A DNA stretch of 64,000 bases from Arbacia lixula (taxonomy: Eukaryota > Echinodermata > Echinoidea > Arbacioida > Arbaciidae). Below are positions 10,212 to 23,435 of the stretch, one piece after another. The notes below the pieces were generated by a model, which searched no databases, had not been told where the DNA came from, and saw only the letters and a program-made list of their open reading frames with translations. The position numbers and the translations under genes are program-made. The DNA is taken from the NCBI GenBank assembly GCA_963669155.1, contig CAVLGW020000011.1:145344-209343 (forward strand), given 5' to 3'. Each line of letters starts with the position of its first letter. The first letter of the stretch is position 1.

Positions 10212-13200
10212 ATGCTCGCATCACTGGACCTTCGAACCGGCGCATGCCGATAATTTGCAGAATTTCGATAATATATTGAGTACCGTATTTACATCCCACG
10301 CGTTTTCCGACACGACCGTGTTTTTCTAAGTAAAATTATACAATGGCTGGTACATTTCTGCGACCGCCCAGAAAACACGGAAGTACAAACACATGCTAAA
10401 AAGAACAAAATCAGAGATGTGCAACTGTGAAATATATATGTCTGCATTATGCCGCAACTTTTTTAATTAACGATCTTGCGAATATGTTTACTGATTTCTA
10501 AATACACAACACATCTCACACCTCATCTTTATTAACGCATATCGAGCAGAAATATATGGGATTGTTTTTTTGGATGCACTCGTTATTCCAAAGGATCGTT
10601 ATTCCGAACGTTACGCGACAAATGCTCGGATTAACAAAATCTTTTTTTGTTTTCGGAATAACGAATATCAAGCTATAGGCAATTTACGTGTTTCGGAATG
10701 AGGAAGCTTCGGAATAACGAGCCTTCGGAATAACGAACCTTCAGAATATCGAACTGTACCCTTGTTTTCATGGTAGGGTGCCGGTTTGTAGAGCAATCAT
10801 GTATTTCAGTAAATGTCAATAATTACATCGTTCAGATGAGCAAAAACGTTTTCAAAGTAAAGCCTTCGTCATGTCAATAACCACGACTAAACTATTTGCT
10901 TGTGTCCTTTCATACCTCTGCCTCAAAAAAAAAAATCAGCGAAAAGCTGAGCGGGTGAGTATTTTTGTCTGCTGTATGATCTAGTACGTGTGATATATTT
11001 ATACCTATTGAAATGGTCAACATACATTATTCTTTACCGTTTAGTGTAATCGTGAACAATTATATTAGTATTTAAAATGCAATGAAATAACCACATTTCC
11101 AAATGGAAAATTGATTGAATAATGAACGAATTCAGTCAAATGATTTAATCGATTAATGATATCAGTTAATGATTCTGGTTTAACTGACTTAAAGTATAGT
11201 CATTCGTTACAATCTAATTATAAACATACGTGAGCATGTTGTTAACATATAACGGGTTGGGCCATTTCCTGACCTACTTTTATCTGACCTAGTCTTTCTG
11301 ACCCAGTTTTTTTGCCATTCACTCAGTACGGCCTCTGTTATTGGCTACTGTGCTAATGAATATTCAAGACTATGGTATGGCTTGTCGAACATTCGCGCCG
11401 GCGCGCCCAAAGAGGCGGCCAGGAGGCGCAATTTTTTCGAACATTTGCGCCGGCGCGCCCAAAGAGGCAACCAGGAGGCGCAATGTTTTCGAACATTCGC
11501 GGCGGCGCGCCAAAAGAGGCGGCCAGGAAGCGCAATTTTTTTTTTTACACGCTAGCTCATAGACGCCAGCGCTTTTCACAGCTGAGAGAGAAATCCTTGC
11601 TCTCTGAAATCGGCCACAGCCTGCGAGAGCACGCTCATGCCGATATCAGCTGTTCCTTTGTACCATTGTATGTGGGTAATGAGTTGATATAAGGACACTA
11701 GAAAACCTATTACTGTGCACAAATGCCATGTTGTGATAAAAAGTTGAGTAAATAGATATGTGTTTGTGTTATAATTATTTCATGTTTGCTAGGTTTTATT
11801 AGACTATTTATTATTTTTTTATCTGTCCCTCCCGACATGATGCTCTATATCCCCTAGAACAAAATGGAATCTCCCGTCTCTTTTTCCCCAAATCTCGCTA
11901 GAGAAAAAAATATTGGAGTCATCGACTGTTTGATAGGGGTGCATAATAAATTTCTACCAAAAATATTCCTCATTCAATCATTCAATAACATTTTCATGAG
12001 ATGATGTATTCTTCAATAATACAACAAGGATAAACAAACTCACTTTTATCTTATTGTCCAACAAGAATCCAGTGTTTTTTACATTATATTTTCTTTCTGA
12101 GAGCACCGTCCCCTTTTTCTGTAGTGGAGCAGTCCGGCGCCGGCAATTCCCGCGTGGACTAGCGCGCCTCCAGCTCACCAGCTCCTGGCGATGGCCGCCT
12201 CTTTGGCCGGCGCGACGTTCGACAAGCCATACCATAGTCTTGAATATTCATTAGTACAGTAGCCAATAACAGAGGCCGTCTCATGAAAACTGCCTCGTGT
12301 ACAAAATGAATGGCAAAAAACTGGGTCAGAAAGACTAGGTCAGATTAAAAGTAGGTCAGGAAATGGCCTAACCCACATATAACCCTGCTCAATTTAAATG
12401 ACCATGACTACACATATGTACTATGAATCGATAATTGTAGAATAATATATGTACTTGTACAGGAAGTCTTGTAAATGCAGATTGATTTTTTTTTTAATTT
12501 AATTTCTGTTGTTGCTTTTAAGTTATAGTTATCACGCAGTTTCGCTGCATTCTATACCAAATTAAAATAAAAGCGTTAAATTCCTTAGCCTAGATGTTAT
12601 TTTAGATTGGAATATATTTATGTGATTCTAATTTGTGAGAAAGTATTGAAGTACAACATGTTAAGCATTTTGAATTCCTTGAGCACGTGTTTAAATTTGC
12701 ATGGCAGGTGTGATGCGTCGCACAATTACGTGTCAATGTAATTTGTTACACATGATTTAGGAAGTGCTGAAATATATATATTGATGATAGATTGATGTGT
12801 TTTGTATAATTAACTTTTTCGATTCGATTTAGACCTAAAACTCTTGTTTCTTGTTCGATTATGTCTAATATTTCTTTGAAAAGTCTTCTTTCAATTTTTG
12901 ATTATTTTCATTTGTTTTACCTTAAAAAGCGGAATTCCGAAGTTTAAGGCAGAACAATAGGCTCCCAACGTTTGAAATATATTGATTGTACATGTTGTGT
13001 CGTCTGCTGTGCGCATATTCATTACCCTATCACATAAGATGCGTGAGCCCTAGACCGGCCCGCCTTTTTTTTTTGGATATATTCGTACCAAGGTAACCAG
13101 GTAAAAAAAAGACATTTCAGTCTCAAGCTAGCACAATAATACACTGTAAATAGCATTTATTTGAAATTTAAGATTAGGGCGAAACTGTCAAAGAAATTGT

Positions 13201-13229
13201 GATTAAAAATAGCTCGGAAAACGCCATAT
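10212..13229 (+). repeat. Satellite monomer 4 (with 1121-bp element)
   Basis: Second element-bearing monomer, offset 6801 bp from monomer 1 and sharing its diagnostic variants. This defines the first higher-order period. Confidence 0.95.
11254..12374 (+). mobile_element. 1121-bp TIR element, copy 2
   Basis: Same length, ends and ACATATAAC duplication (11245-11253 and 12375-12383) as copy 1, with only scattered point differences (for example ATTTGCGCC for ATTCGCGCC in the second 52-bp repeat). It was copied with its host monomer rather than inserted independently. Confidence 0.92.
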
Positions 13230-15118
13230 ATGCTCGCATCACTGGACCTTCGAACCGGTGCATGCCGATAATTTGCAGAATTTCGATAATATATTGAGTA
13301 CCGTGTTTACATCCCACGCGTTTTCCGACACGACCGTGTTTTTCTAATTAAAATTATACAATGGCTGGTACATTTCTGCGACCGCCCAGAAAACACGGAA
13401 GTACAAACACATGCTAAAAAGAACAAAATCAGAGATGTGCAACTGTGAAATATATATGTCTGCATTATGCCGCAACTTTTTTAATTAACGATCTTGCGAA
13501 TATGTTTACTGATTTCTAAATACACAACACATCCCACATCTCATCTTTATTAACGCATATCGAGCAGAAACATATGGGATTGTTTTTTTGGATGCACTCG
13601 TTATTCCAAAGGATCGTTATTCCGAACGTTACGCGACAAATGCTCGGATTAACAAAATCTTTTTTTGTTTTCGGAATAACGAATATCAAGGTATAGGCAA
13701 TTTACGTGTTTCGGAATGAGGAAGCTTCGGAATAACGAGCCTTCGGAAAAACGAACCTTCAGAATATCGAACTGTACCCTTGTTTTCATGGTAGGGTGCC
13801 GGTTTGTAGAGCAATCATGTATTTCAGTAAATGTAAATAATTAAATCGTTCAGATGAGCAAACACGTTTTCAAAGTAAAGCCTTCGTCATGTCAATAACC
13901 ACGACTAAACTATTTGCTTGTTTCCTTTCATACCTCTGCCTCAAAAAAAAAAATCAGCGAGAAGCTGAGCGGGTGAGTATTTTTGTCTGCTGTATGATCT
14001 AGTACGTGTGATATATTTATACCTATTGAAATGGTCAACATACATTATTCTTTACCGTTTAGTGTAATCGTGAACAATTATATTAGTATTTGAAATGCAA
14101 TGAATTAACCACATTTCCAAATGGAAAATTGATTGCATAATGAACGAATTCAGTCAAATGATTTAATCGATTAATGATATCAGTTAATAATTCTTGTTAA
14201 ACTGACTTAAAGTACAATCATTCGTTACAATCTAATTATAAACATACCTGAGCATGTTGTTAACATATAACCCTGCTCAATTTAAATGACCATGACTAGA
14301 CATATGTGCTATGAATCGATAAATGTAGAATAATATATGTACTTGTACAAGAGGTCTTGTAAATGCCGATTGATTTTTCTTCATTTAATTTCTGTTGTTG
14401 CTTTTAAGTTATAGCTATCACGCAGTTTCGCTGCATTCTATACCAAATTAAAATAATAGCGTTAAATTGTTTAGCCTAGATGTTATTTTAGATTGGCATA
14501 TATTTATGTGATTCTAATTTGTGAGAAAGTATTGAAGTACAACATGTTAGGCATTTTGAATTCCTTGAGCACGTGCTTAAATTTGCATGTGCAGGTGTGA
14601 TGCGTCGCACAATTACGTGTCAATGTAATTTGTTACACATGATTTAGGAAGTGCTGAAATATATATATTGATGATAGATTGTTGTGTTTTGTATATTTAA
14701 CTTTTTCGATTCGATTTAGACCTAAAACTCTTGTTTCTTGTTCGATTATGTCTAATATTTCTTTGAAAAGTCTTCTTTCAATTGTTGATTATTTTCATTT
14801 GTTTTACCTTAAAAAGCGGAACTCCGAAGTTTGAGGCAGAACAATAGGCTCCTAACGTTTGAAATATATTGATTGTACATGTTGTGTCGTCTGCTGTGCG
14901 CATATTCATTACCCTATCACATAAGATGCGTGAGCCCTAGACCGGCCCGCCTGTTTTCTTTTGGATATATTCGTACCAAGGTAACCAGGTACAAAAAAGA
15001 CATTTCAGTCTCAAGCTAGCACAATAATACACTGTAAATAACATTTATTTGAAATTTAAGATTAGGGCGAAACTGTCAAAGAAATTGTGATTTAAACATA
15101 GCTCGGAAAACGCCATAT
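13230..15118 (+). repeat. Satellite monomer 5
   Basis: Monomer of 1889 bp. The variant TTCTTGTTAAACTGAC (near 14192) is shared with monomer 10. Confidence 0.95.
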
Positions 15119-17006
15119 ATGCTTGCATCACTGGACCTTCGAACCGGCGCATGCCGATAATTTGCAGAATTTCGATAATATATTGAGTACCGTGTTGACA
15201 TCCCACGCGTTTTCCGACACGACCGTGTTTTTCTAAGTAAAATTATACAATGGCTGGTCCATTTCTGCGACCGCCCAGAAAACACGGAAGTACAAACACA
15301 TGCTAAAAAGAACAAAATCAGAGATGTGCAACTGTGAAATATATATGTCTGCATTATGCCGCAACTTTTTTAATTAACGATCTTGCGAAGATGTTTACTG
15401 ATTTCTAAATACACAACACATCTCACATCTCATCTTTATTAACGCATATCGAGCAGAAACATATGGGATTGTTTTTTTGGATGCACTCGTTATTCCAAAG
15501 GATCGTTATTCCGAACGTTACGTGACAAATGCTCGGATTAACAAAATCTTTTTTTGTTTTCGGAATAACGAATATCAAGGTATAGGCAATTTACGTGTTT
15601 CGGAATGAGGAAGCTTCGGAATAACGAGCCTTCGGAATAACGAACCTTCGGAATATCGAACTGTACCCTTGTTTTCATGGTAGAGTGCCGGTTTGTAGAG
15701 CAATCATGTATTTCAGTAAATGTCAATAATTAAATCGTTCAGATGAGCAAACACGTTTTCAAAGTAAAGCCTTCGTCATGTCAATAACCACGACTGAACT
15801 ATTTGCTTGTTTCCTTTCATACCTCTGCCTCAAAAAAAAAAAATCAGCGAGAAGCTGAGCAGGTGAGTATTTTTGTCTGCTGTATGATCTAGTACGTGTG
15901 ATATATTTATACCTATTGAAATGGTCAACATACATTATTCTTTACCGTTTAGTGTAATCGTGAACAATTATATTAGTATTTGAAATGCAATGAATTAACC
16001 ACATTTCCAAATGGAAAATTGATTGCATAATGAACGAATTCAGTCAAATGATTTAATCGATTAATTATATCAGTTAATAATTCTGGTTTAACTGACTTAA
16101 AGTACAATCATTCGTTACAATCTAATTATAAACATACCTGAGCATGTTGTTAACATATAACCCTGCTCAATTTAAATGACCATGACTAGACATATGTGCT
16201 ATGAATCGATAAATGTAGAATAATACATGTACTTGTACAGGAAGTCTTGTAAATGCAGATTGATTTTTCTTCATTTAATTTCTGTTGTTGCTTTTAAGTT
16301 ATAGCTATCACGCAGTTTCGCTGCGTTTTATACCAAATAAAAATAATAGCGTTAAATTGTTTAGCCTAGATGTTATTTTAGATTGGCATATATTTATGTG
16401 ATCCTAATTTGTGAGAAAATATTGAAGTACAACATGTTAGGCATTTTGAATTCCTTGAGCACGTGCTTAAATTTGCATGTGCAGGTGTGATGCTTGCACA
16501 ATTACGTGTCAATGTAATTTGTTGCACATGATTTAGGAAGTGCTGAAATGTATATATTGATGATAGATTGATGTGTTTTGTATATTTAACTTTTTCGATT
16601 CGATTTAGACCTAAAACTCTTGTTTTTTGTTCGATTATGTCTAATATTTCTTTGAAAAGTCTTTTTCAATTGTTGATTATTTTCATTTGTTTTACCTTAA
16701 AAAGCGGAATTCCGAAGTTTGAGGCAGAACAATAGGCTCCTAACGTTTGAAATATATTGATTGTACATGTTGTGTCGTCTGCTGTGCGCATATTCATTAC
16801 CCTATCACATAAGATGCGTGAGCCCTAGAACGGCCCGCCTGTTTTCTTTTGGATATATTCGTACCAAGGTAACCAGGTACAAAAAAGACATTTCAGTCTC
16901 AAGCTAGCACAATAATACACTGTAAATAACATTTATTTGAAATTTAAGATTAGGGCGAAACTGTCAAAGAAATTGTGATTTAAACATAGCTCGGAAAACG
17001 CCATAT
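15119..17006 (+). repeat. Satellite monomer 6
   Basis: Monomer of 1888 bp. In the conserved block, GATGCGTCGCAC is replaced by GATGCTTGCAC, which removes a CpG pair. Confidence 0.95.
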
Positions 17007-18962
17007 ATGCTCGCATCACTGGACCTTCGAACCGGCGCATGCCGATAATTTGCAGAATTTCGATAATATATTGAGTACCGTATTTACATCCCACGCGTTT
17101 TCCGACACGACCGTGTTTTTCTAAGTAAAATTATACAATGGCTGGTCCATTTCTGCGACCGCCCAGAAAACACGGAAGTACAAACACATGCTAAAAAGAA
17201 CAAAATCAGAGATGTGCAACTGTGAAATATATATGTCTGCATTATGCCGCAACTTTTTTAATTAACGATCTTGCGAATATGTTTACTGATTTCTAAATAC
17301 ACAACACATCTCACACCTCATCTTTATTAATGCATATCGAGCAGAAATATATGGGATTGTTTTTTTGGATGCACTCGTTATTCCAAAGGATCGTTATTCC
17401 GAACGTTACGCGATAAATGCTCGGATTAACAAAATCTTTTTTTGTTTTCGGAATAACGAATATCAAGGTATAGGCAATTTACGTGTTTCGGAATGAGGAA
17501 GCTTCGGAATAACGAGCCTTCGGAATAACGAACCTTCAGAATATCGAACTGTACCCTTGTTTTCATGGTAGGGTGCCGGTTTGTAGAGCAATCATGTATT
17601 TCAGTAAATGTCAATAATTACATCGTTCAGATGAGCAAAAACGTTTTGAAAGTAAAGCCTTCGTCATGTCAATAACCACGACTAAACTATTTGCTTGTTT
17701 CCTTTCATACCTCTGCCTCAAAAAAAAAAATCAGCGAAAAGCTGAGCGGGTGAGTATTTTTGTCTGCTGTATGATCTAGTACGTGTGATATATTTATACC
17801 TATTGAAATGGTCAACATACATTATTCTTTACCGTTTAGTGTAATCGTGAACAATTATATTAGTATTTAAAATGCAATGAAATAACCACATTTCCAAATG
17901 GAAAATTGATTGAATAATGAACGAATTCAGTCAAATGATTTAATCGATTAATGATATCAGTTAATGATTCTGGTTTAACTGACTTAAAGTATAGTCATTC
18001 GTTACAATCTAATTATAAACATACGTGAGCATGTTGTTAACATATAACGGGTTGGGCCATTTCCTGACCTACTTTTATCTGACCTGGTCTTTCTGACCCA
18101 GTTTTTTTGCCATTCACTCAGTACGGCCTCTGTTATTGGCTACTGTGCTAATGAATATTCAAGACTATGGTATGGCTTGTCGAACATTCGCGCCGGCGCG
18201 CCCAAAGAGGCGGCCAGGAGGCGCAATTTTTTCGAACATTCGCGCCGGCGCGCCCAAAGAGGCAACCAGGAGGCGCAATGTTTTCGAACATTCGCGCCGG
18301 CGCGCCCAAAGAGGCGGCCAGGAAGCGCATTTTTTTTTTTTACACGCTAGCTCATAGACGCCAGCGCTTTTCACAGCTGAGAGAGAAATCCTTGCTCTCT
18401 GCAATCGGCCACAGCCTGCGAGAGCACGCTCTCGCCGATATCAGCTGTTCCTTTGTACCATTGTATGTGGGTAATGAGTTGATATAAGGACACTAGAAAA
18501 CCTATTACTGTGCACAAATGCCATGTTGTGATAAAAAGTTGAGTAAATAGATATGTGTTTGTGTTATAATTATTTCATGTTTGCTAGGTTTTATTAGACT
18601 ATTTATTATTTTTTTATCTGTCCCTCCCGACATGATGCTCTATATCCCCTAGAACAAAATGGAATCTCCCGTCTCTTTTTCCCCAAATCTCGCTAGAGAA
18701 AAAAATATTGGAGTCATCGACTGTTTGATAGGGGTGCATAATAAATTTCTACCAAAAATATTCCTCATTCAATCATTCAATAACATTTTCATGAGATGAT
18801 GTATTCTTCAATAATACAACAAGGATAAACAAACTAACTTTTTAGTGAAAAGGTTTTCTGGGGTAATTTCAATTTACAAAGAAATTTTAGGCATACACCC
18901 AGTAGTAAGGATAGCGTGCTCCATCCTGTAAATGAACGAAAAACAAGTCAGACAAAAATCTT

Positions 18963-19038
18963 GGAACCAGACGGGATTTGAACCTGCAGTCTACTGCTTA
19001 CCGGGCAGCGACTTAACCACGCAAGCTATTTCTAGTTC
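18963..19038 (-). tRNA. tRNA-like module 1 (non-canonical, probably not a decoding tRNA)
   Basis: The minus strand reads GAACTAG ... CTGGTTCC with all seven acceptor pairs possible (one G-U). A box-A-like TAGCTTGCGTGG, a D-arm stem TAGC/GCTG and a perfect-spacing B box GGTTCAAATCC in a T arm with one A-C mismatch are present. The anticodon arm is not canonical: GCAGTAGACTGC makes a 4-bp stem with a 4-nt loop. A T5 run follows and could stop Pol III. It is best called tRNA-derived. Confidence 0.5.
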
Positions 19039-19256
19039 ACGGATCAAGACACGACAACATGGAAACAAATACCCGAAAGAGTCTCATTTCATCTGACTCA
19101 TTAATATTCATGAGTAGTCCGCCGTAGGGACAATTTTAGTGAAAAGGTTTTCTGGGGTAATTTCAATTTACAAAGAAATTTTAGGCATACACCCAGTAGT
19201 AAGGATAGCGTGCTCCATCCTGTAAATGAACGAAAAACAAGTCAGACAAAAATCTT

Positions 19257-19332
19257 GGAACCAGACGGGATTTGAACCTGCAGTCTACTGCTTACCGGGC
19301 AGCGACTTAACCACGCAAGCTATTTCTAGTTC
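19257..19332 (-). tRNA. tRNA-like module 2
   Basis: Second minus-strand copy, 294 bp from the first, with the same acceptor, D-arm, B box and downstream T5 run. Confidence 0.5.
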
Positions 19333-19599
19333 ACGGATCAAGACACGACAACATGGAAACAAATACCCGAAAGAGTCTCATTTCATCTGACTCATTAATA
19401 ATTTTCGTTCATTTACAGGATGGAGCACGCTATCCTTACTACTGGGTGTATGCCTAAAATTTCTTTGTAAATTGAAATTACCCCAGAAAACCTTTTCACT
19501 AAAATTGTCCCTACGGCGGACTACTCATGAATATTAATGAGTCAGATGAAATGAGACTCTTTCGGGTATTTGTTTCCATGTTGTCGTGTCTTGATCCGT

Positions 19600-19675
19600 G
19601 AACTAGAAATAGCTTGCGTGGTTAAGTCGCTGCCCGGTAAGCAGTAGACTGCAGGTTCAAATCCCGTCTGGTTCC
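19600..19675 (+). tRNA. tRNA-like module 3
   Basis: First plus-strand copy beyond the symmetry centre. The B box GGTTCAAATCC is at 19654-19664 and the T5 run at 19680-19684. Acceptor strands GAACTAG and CTGGTTC sit exactly at the ends of a 76-nt span. Confidence 0.5.
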
Positions 19676-19893
19676 AAGATTTTTGTCTGACATGTTTTTC
19701 GTTCATTTACAGGATGGAGCACGCTATCCTTACTACTGGGTGTATGCCTAAAATTTCTTTGTAAATTGAAATTACCCCAGAAAACCTTTTCACTAAAATT
19801 GTCCCTACGGCGGACTACTCATGAATATTAATGAGTCAGATGAAATGAGACTCTTTCGGGTATTTGTTTCCATGTTGTCGTGTCTTGATCCGT

Positions 19894-19969
19894 GAACTAG
19901 AAATAGCTTGCGTGGTTAAGTCGCTGCCCGGTAAGCAGTAGACTGCAGGTTCAAATCCCGTCTGGTTCC
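19894..19969 (+). tRNA. tRNA-like module 4
   Basis: Second plus-strand copy in the 294-bp tandem, identical in its key arms. Confidence 0.5.
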
Positions 19970-20187
19970 AAGATTTTTGTCTGACTTGTTTTTCGTTCAT
20001 TTACAGGATGGAGCACGCTATCCTTACTACTGGGTGTATGCCTAAAATTTCTTTGTAAATTGAAATTACCCCAGAAAACCTTTTCACTAAAATTGTCCCT
20101 ACGGCGGACTACTCATGAATATTAATGAGTCAGATGAAATGAGACTCTTTCGGGTATTTGTTTCCATGTTGTCGTGTCTTGATCCGT

Positions 20188-20263
20188 GAACTAGAAATAG
20201 CTTGCGTGGTTAAGTCGCTGCCCGGTAAGCAGTAGACTGCAGGTTCAAATCCCGTCTGGTTCC
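20188..20263 (+). tRNA. tRNA-like module 5
   Basis: Third plus-strand copy. The following unit is cut off after TTTCTTTGTA at the right edge of the block, before another module would occur. Confidence 0.5.
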
Positions 20264-21547
20264 AAGATTTTTGTCTGACTTGTTTTTCGTTCATTTACAG
20301 GATGGAGCACGCTATCCTTACTACTGGGTGTATGCCTAAAATTTCTTTGTAAAACTCACTTTTATCTTATTGTCCAACAAGAATCCAGTGTTTTTTACAT
20401 TATATTTTCTTTCTGAGAGCACCGTCCCCTTTTTCTGTAGTAGAGCAGTCCGGCGCCGGCAATTCCCGCGTGGACTAGCGCGCCTCCAGCTCACCAGCTC
20501 CTGGCGATGGCCGCCTCTTTGGCCGGCGCGACGTTCGACAAGCCATACCATAGTCTTGAATATTCATTAGTACAGTAGCCAATAACAGAGGCCGTCTCAT
20601 GAAAACTGCCTCGTGTACAAAATGAATGGCAAAAAACTGGGTCAGAAAGACTAGGTCAGATTAAAAGTAGGTCAGGAAATGGCCTAACCCACATATAACC
20701 CTGCTCAATTTAAATGACCATGACTACACATATGTACTATGAATTGATAATTGTAGAATAATATATGTACTTGTACAGGAAGTCTTGTAAATGCAGATTG
20801 ATTTTTTTTTAATTTAATTTCTGTTGTTGCTTTTAAGTTATAGTTATCACGCAGTTTCGCTGCATTCTATACCAAATTAAAATAAAAGCGTTAAATTCCT
20901 TAGCCTAGATGTTATTTTAGATTGGAATATATTTATGTGATTCTAATTTGTGAGAAAGTATTGAAGTACAACATGTTAAGCATTTTGAATTCCTTGAGCA
21001 CGTGTTTAAATTTGCATGGCAGGTGTGATGCGTCGCACAATTACGTGTCAATGTAATTTGTTACACATGATTTAGGAAGTGCTGAAATATATATATTGAT
21101 GATAGATTGATGTGTTTTGTATAATTAACTTTTTCGATTCGATTTAGACCTAAAACTCTTGTTTCTTGTTCGATTATGTCTAATATTTCTTTGAAAAGTC
21201 TTCTTTCAATTTTTGATTATTTTCATTTGTTTTACCTTAAAAAGCGGAATTCCGAAGTTTAAGGCAGAACAATAGGCTCCTAACGTTTGAAATATATTGA
21301 TTGTACATGTTGTGTCGTCTGCTGTGCGCATATTCATTACACTATCACATAAGATGCGTGAGCCCTAGACCGGCCCGCCTTTTTTTTTTTTGGATATATT
21401 CGTACCAAGGTAACCAGGTAAAAAAAAGACATTTCAGTCTCAAGCTAGCACAATAATACACTGTAAATAACATTTATTTGAAATTTAAGATTAGGGCGAA
21501 ACTGTCAAAGAAATTGTGATTTAAACATAGCTCGGAAAACGCCATAT

Positions 21548-23435
21548 ATGCTCGCATCACTGGACCTTCGAACCGGCGCATGCCGATAATTTGCAGAATT
21601 TCGATAATATATTGAGTACCGTGTTTACATCCCACGCGTTTTCCGACACGACCGTGTTTTTCTAAGTAAAATTATACAATGGCTGGTACATTTCTGCGAC
21701 CGCCCAGAAAACACGGAAGTACAAACACATGCTAAAAAGAACAAAATCAGAGATGTGCAACTGTGAAATATATATGTCTGCATTATGCCGCAACTTTTTT
21801 AATTAACGATCTTGCGAAGATGTTTACTGATTTCTAAATACACAACACATCTCACATCTCATCTTTATTAACGCATATCGAGCAGAAACATATGGGATTG
21901 TTTTTTTGGATGCACTCGTTATTCCAAAGGATCGTTATTCCGAACGTTACGAGACAAATGCTCGGATTAACAAAATCTTTTTTTGTTTTCGGAATAACGA
22001 ATATCAAGGTATAGGCAATTTACGTGTTTCGGAATGAGGAAGCTTCGGAATAACGAGCCTTCGGAATAACGAACCTTCAGAATATCGAACTGTACCCTTG
22101 TTTTCATGGTAGGGTGCCGGTTTGTAGAGCAATCATGTATTTCAGTAAATGTAAATAATTAAATCGTTCAGATGAGTAAACACGTTTTCAAAGTAAAGCC
22201 TTCGTCATGTCAATAACCACGACTAAACTATTTGCTTTTTTCCTTTCATACCTCTGCCTCAAAAAAAAAAATCAGCGAGAAGCTGAGCGGGTGAGTATTT
22301 TTGTCTGCTGTATGATCTAATACGTGTGATATATTTATACCTATTGAAATGGTCAACATACATTATTCTTTACCGTTTAGTGTAATCGTGAACAATTATA
22401 TTAGTATTTGAAATGCAATGAATTAACCACATTTCCAAATGGAAAATTGATTGCATAATGAACGAATTCAGTCAAATGATTTAATCGATTAATGATATCA
22501 GTTAATAATTCTGGTTTAACTGACTTAAAGTACAATCATTCGTTACAATCTAATTATAAACATACCTGAGCATGTTGTTAACATATAACCCTGCTCAATT
22601 TAAATGACCATGACTAGACATATGTGCTATGAATCGATAAATGTAGAATAATATATGTACTTGTACAGGAGGTCTTGTAAATGCCGATTGATTTTTCTTC
22701 ATTTAATTTCTGTTGTTGCTTTTAAGTTATAGCTATCACGCAGTTTCGCTGCATTCTATACCAAATTAAAATAATAGCGTTAAATTGTTTAGCCTAGATG
22801 TTATTTTAGATTGGCATATATTTATGTGATCCTAATTTGTGAGAAAATATTGAAGTACAACATGTTAGGCATTTTGAATTCCTTGAGCACGTGCTTAAAT
22901 TTGCATGTGCAGGTGTGATGCTTGCACAATTACGTGTCAATGTAATTTGTTGCACATGATTTAGGAAGTGCTGAAATATATATATTGATGATAGATTGAT
23001 GTGTTTTCTATATTTAACTTTTTCGATTCGATTTAGACCTAAAACTCTTGTTTTTTGTTCGATTATGTCTAATATTTCTTTGAAAAGTCTTCTTTCAATT
23101 GTTGATTATTTTCATTTGTTTTACCTTAAAAAGCGGAATTCCGAAGTTTGAGGCAGAACGATAGGCTCCTAACGTTTGAAATATATTGATTGTACATGTT
23201 GTGTCGTCTGCTGTGCGCATATTCATTACCCTATCACATAAGATGCGTGAGCCCTAGAACGGCCCGCCTGTTTCCTTTTGGATATATTCGTAACAAGGTA
23301 ACCAGGTACAAAAAAGACATTTCAGTCTCAAGCTAGCACAATAATACACTGTAAATAACATTTATTTCAAATTTAAGATTAGGGCGAAACTGTCAAAGAA
23401 ATTGTGATTTAAACATAGCTCGGAAAACGCCATAT
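21548..23435 (+). repeat. Satellite monomer 8
   Basis: Monomer of 1888 bp between element copies 3 and 4. The third higher-order unit therefore has two monomers instead of three. Confidence 0.95.

Larger units (their letters stand above)
18836..20351. mobile_element. Mirrored block of 294-bp tRNA-like units (1516 bp)
   Basis: Two 294-bp units read on the minus strand (start words TTTAGTGAAA at 18841 and 19135). A centre of symmetry near 19400 follows, then slightly more than three units read on the plus strand (GGATGGAGCACGC at 19418, 19712, 20006 and 20300). Units are almost identical; GACATG versus GACTTG near 19690 is one of the few differences. The flanking 5-bp repeat AAACT (18831-18835 and 20352-20356) suggests insertion as one piece. 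Arms of more than 500 bp could pair. Each unit has a 76-nt tRNA-like module followed by a T5 run. A decayed mirrored relative lies at 44290-44585. Confidence 0.88.
18049..20690 (+). mobile_element. 1121-bp TIR element, copy 3, split by a nested insertion
   Basis: Ends and ACATATAAC duplications (18040-18048 and 20691-20699) match the other copies. The element is interrupted after ACAAACT near 18835 and resumes with AAACTCACTTTTATC at 20352. It is the only one of the four copies carrying this insertion, so the insertion came after the higher-order amplification. Confidence 0.92.
17007..21547 (+). repeat. Satellite monomer 7 (element plus tRNA-like block)
   Basis: Third element-bearing monomer. 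Its 4541-bp length equals a monomer plus the 1121-bp element plus the 1521-bp secondary insertion (1516 bp and one 5-bp duplication). Confidence 0.95.

Noticed and set aside
18963-20263. Functional decoding tRNA genes
   Set aside because: Acceptor, D and T arms are plausible, but the anticodon arm cannot form a standard 5-bp stem with a 7-nt loop, and three extra bases lie before the box A. Kept as tRNA-like only.
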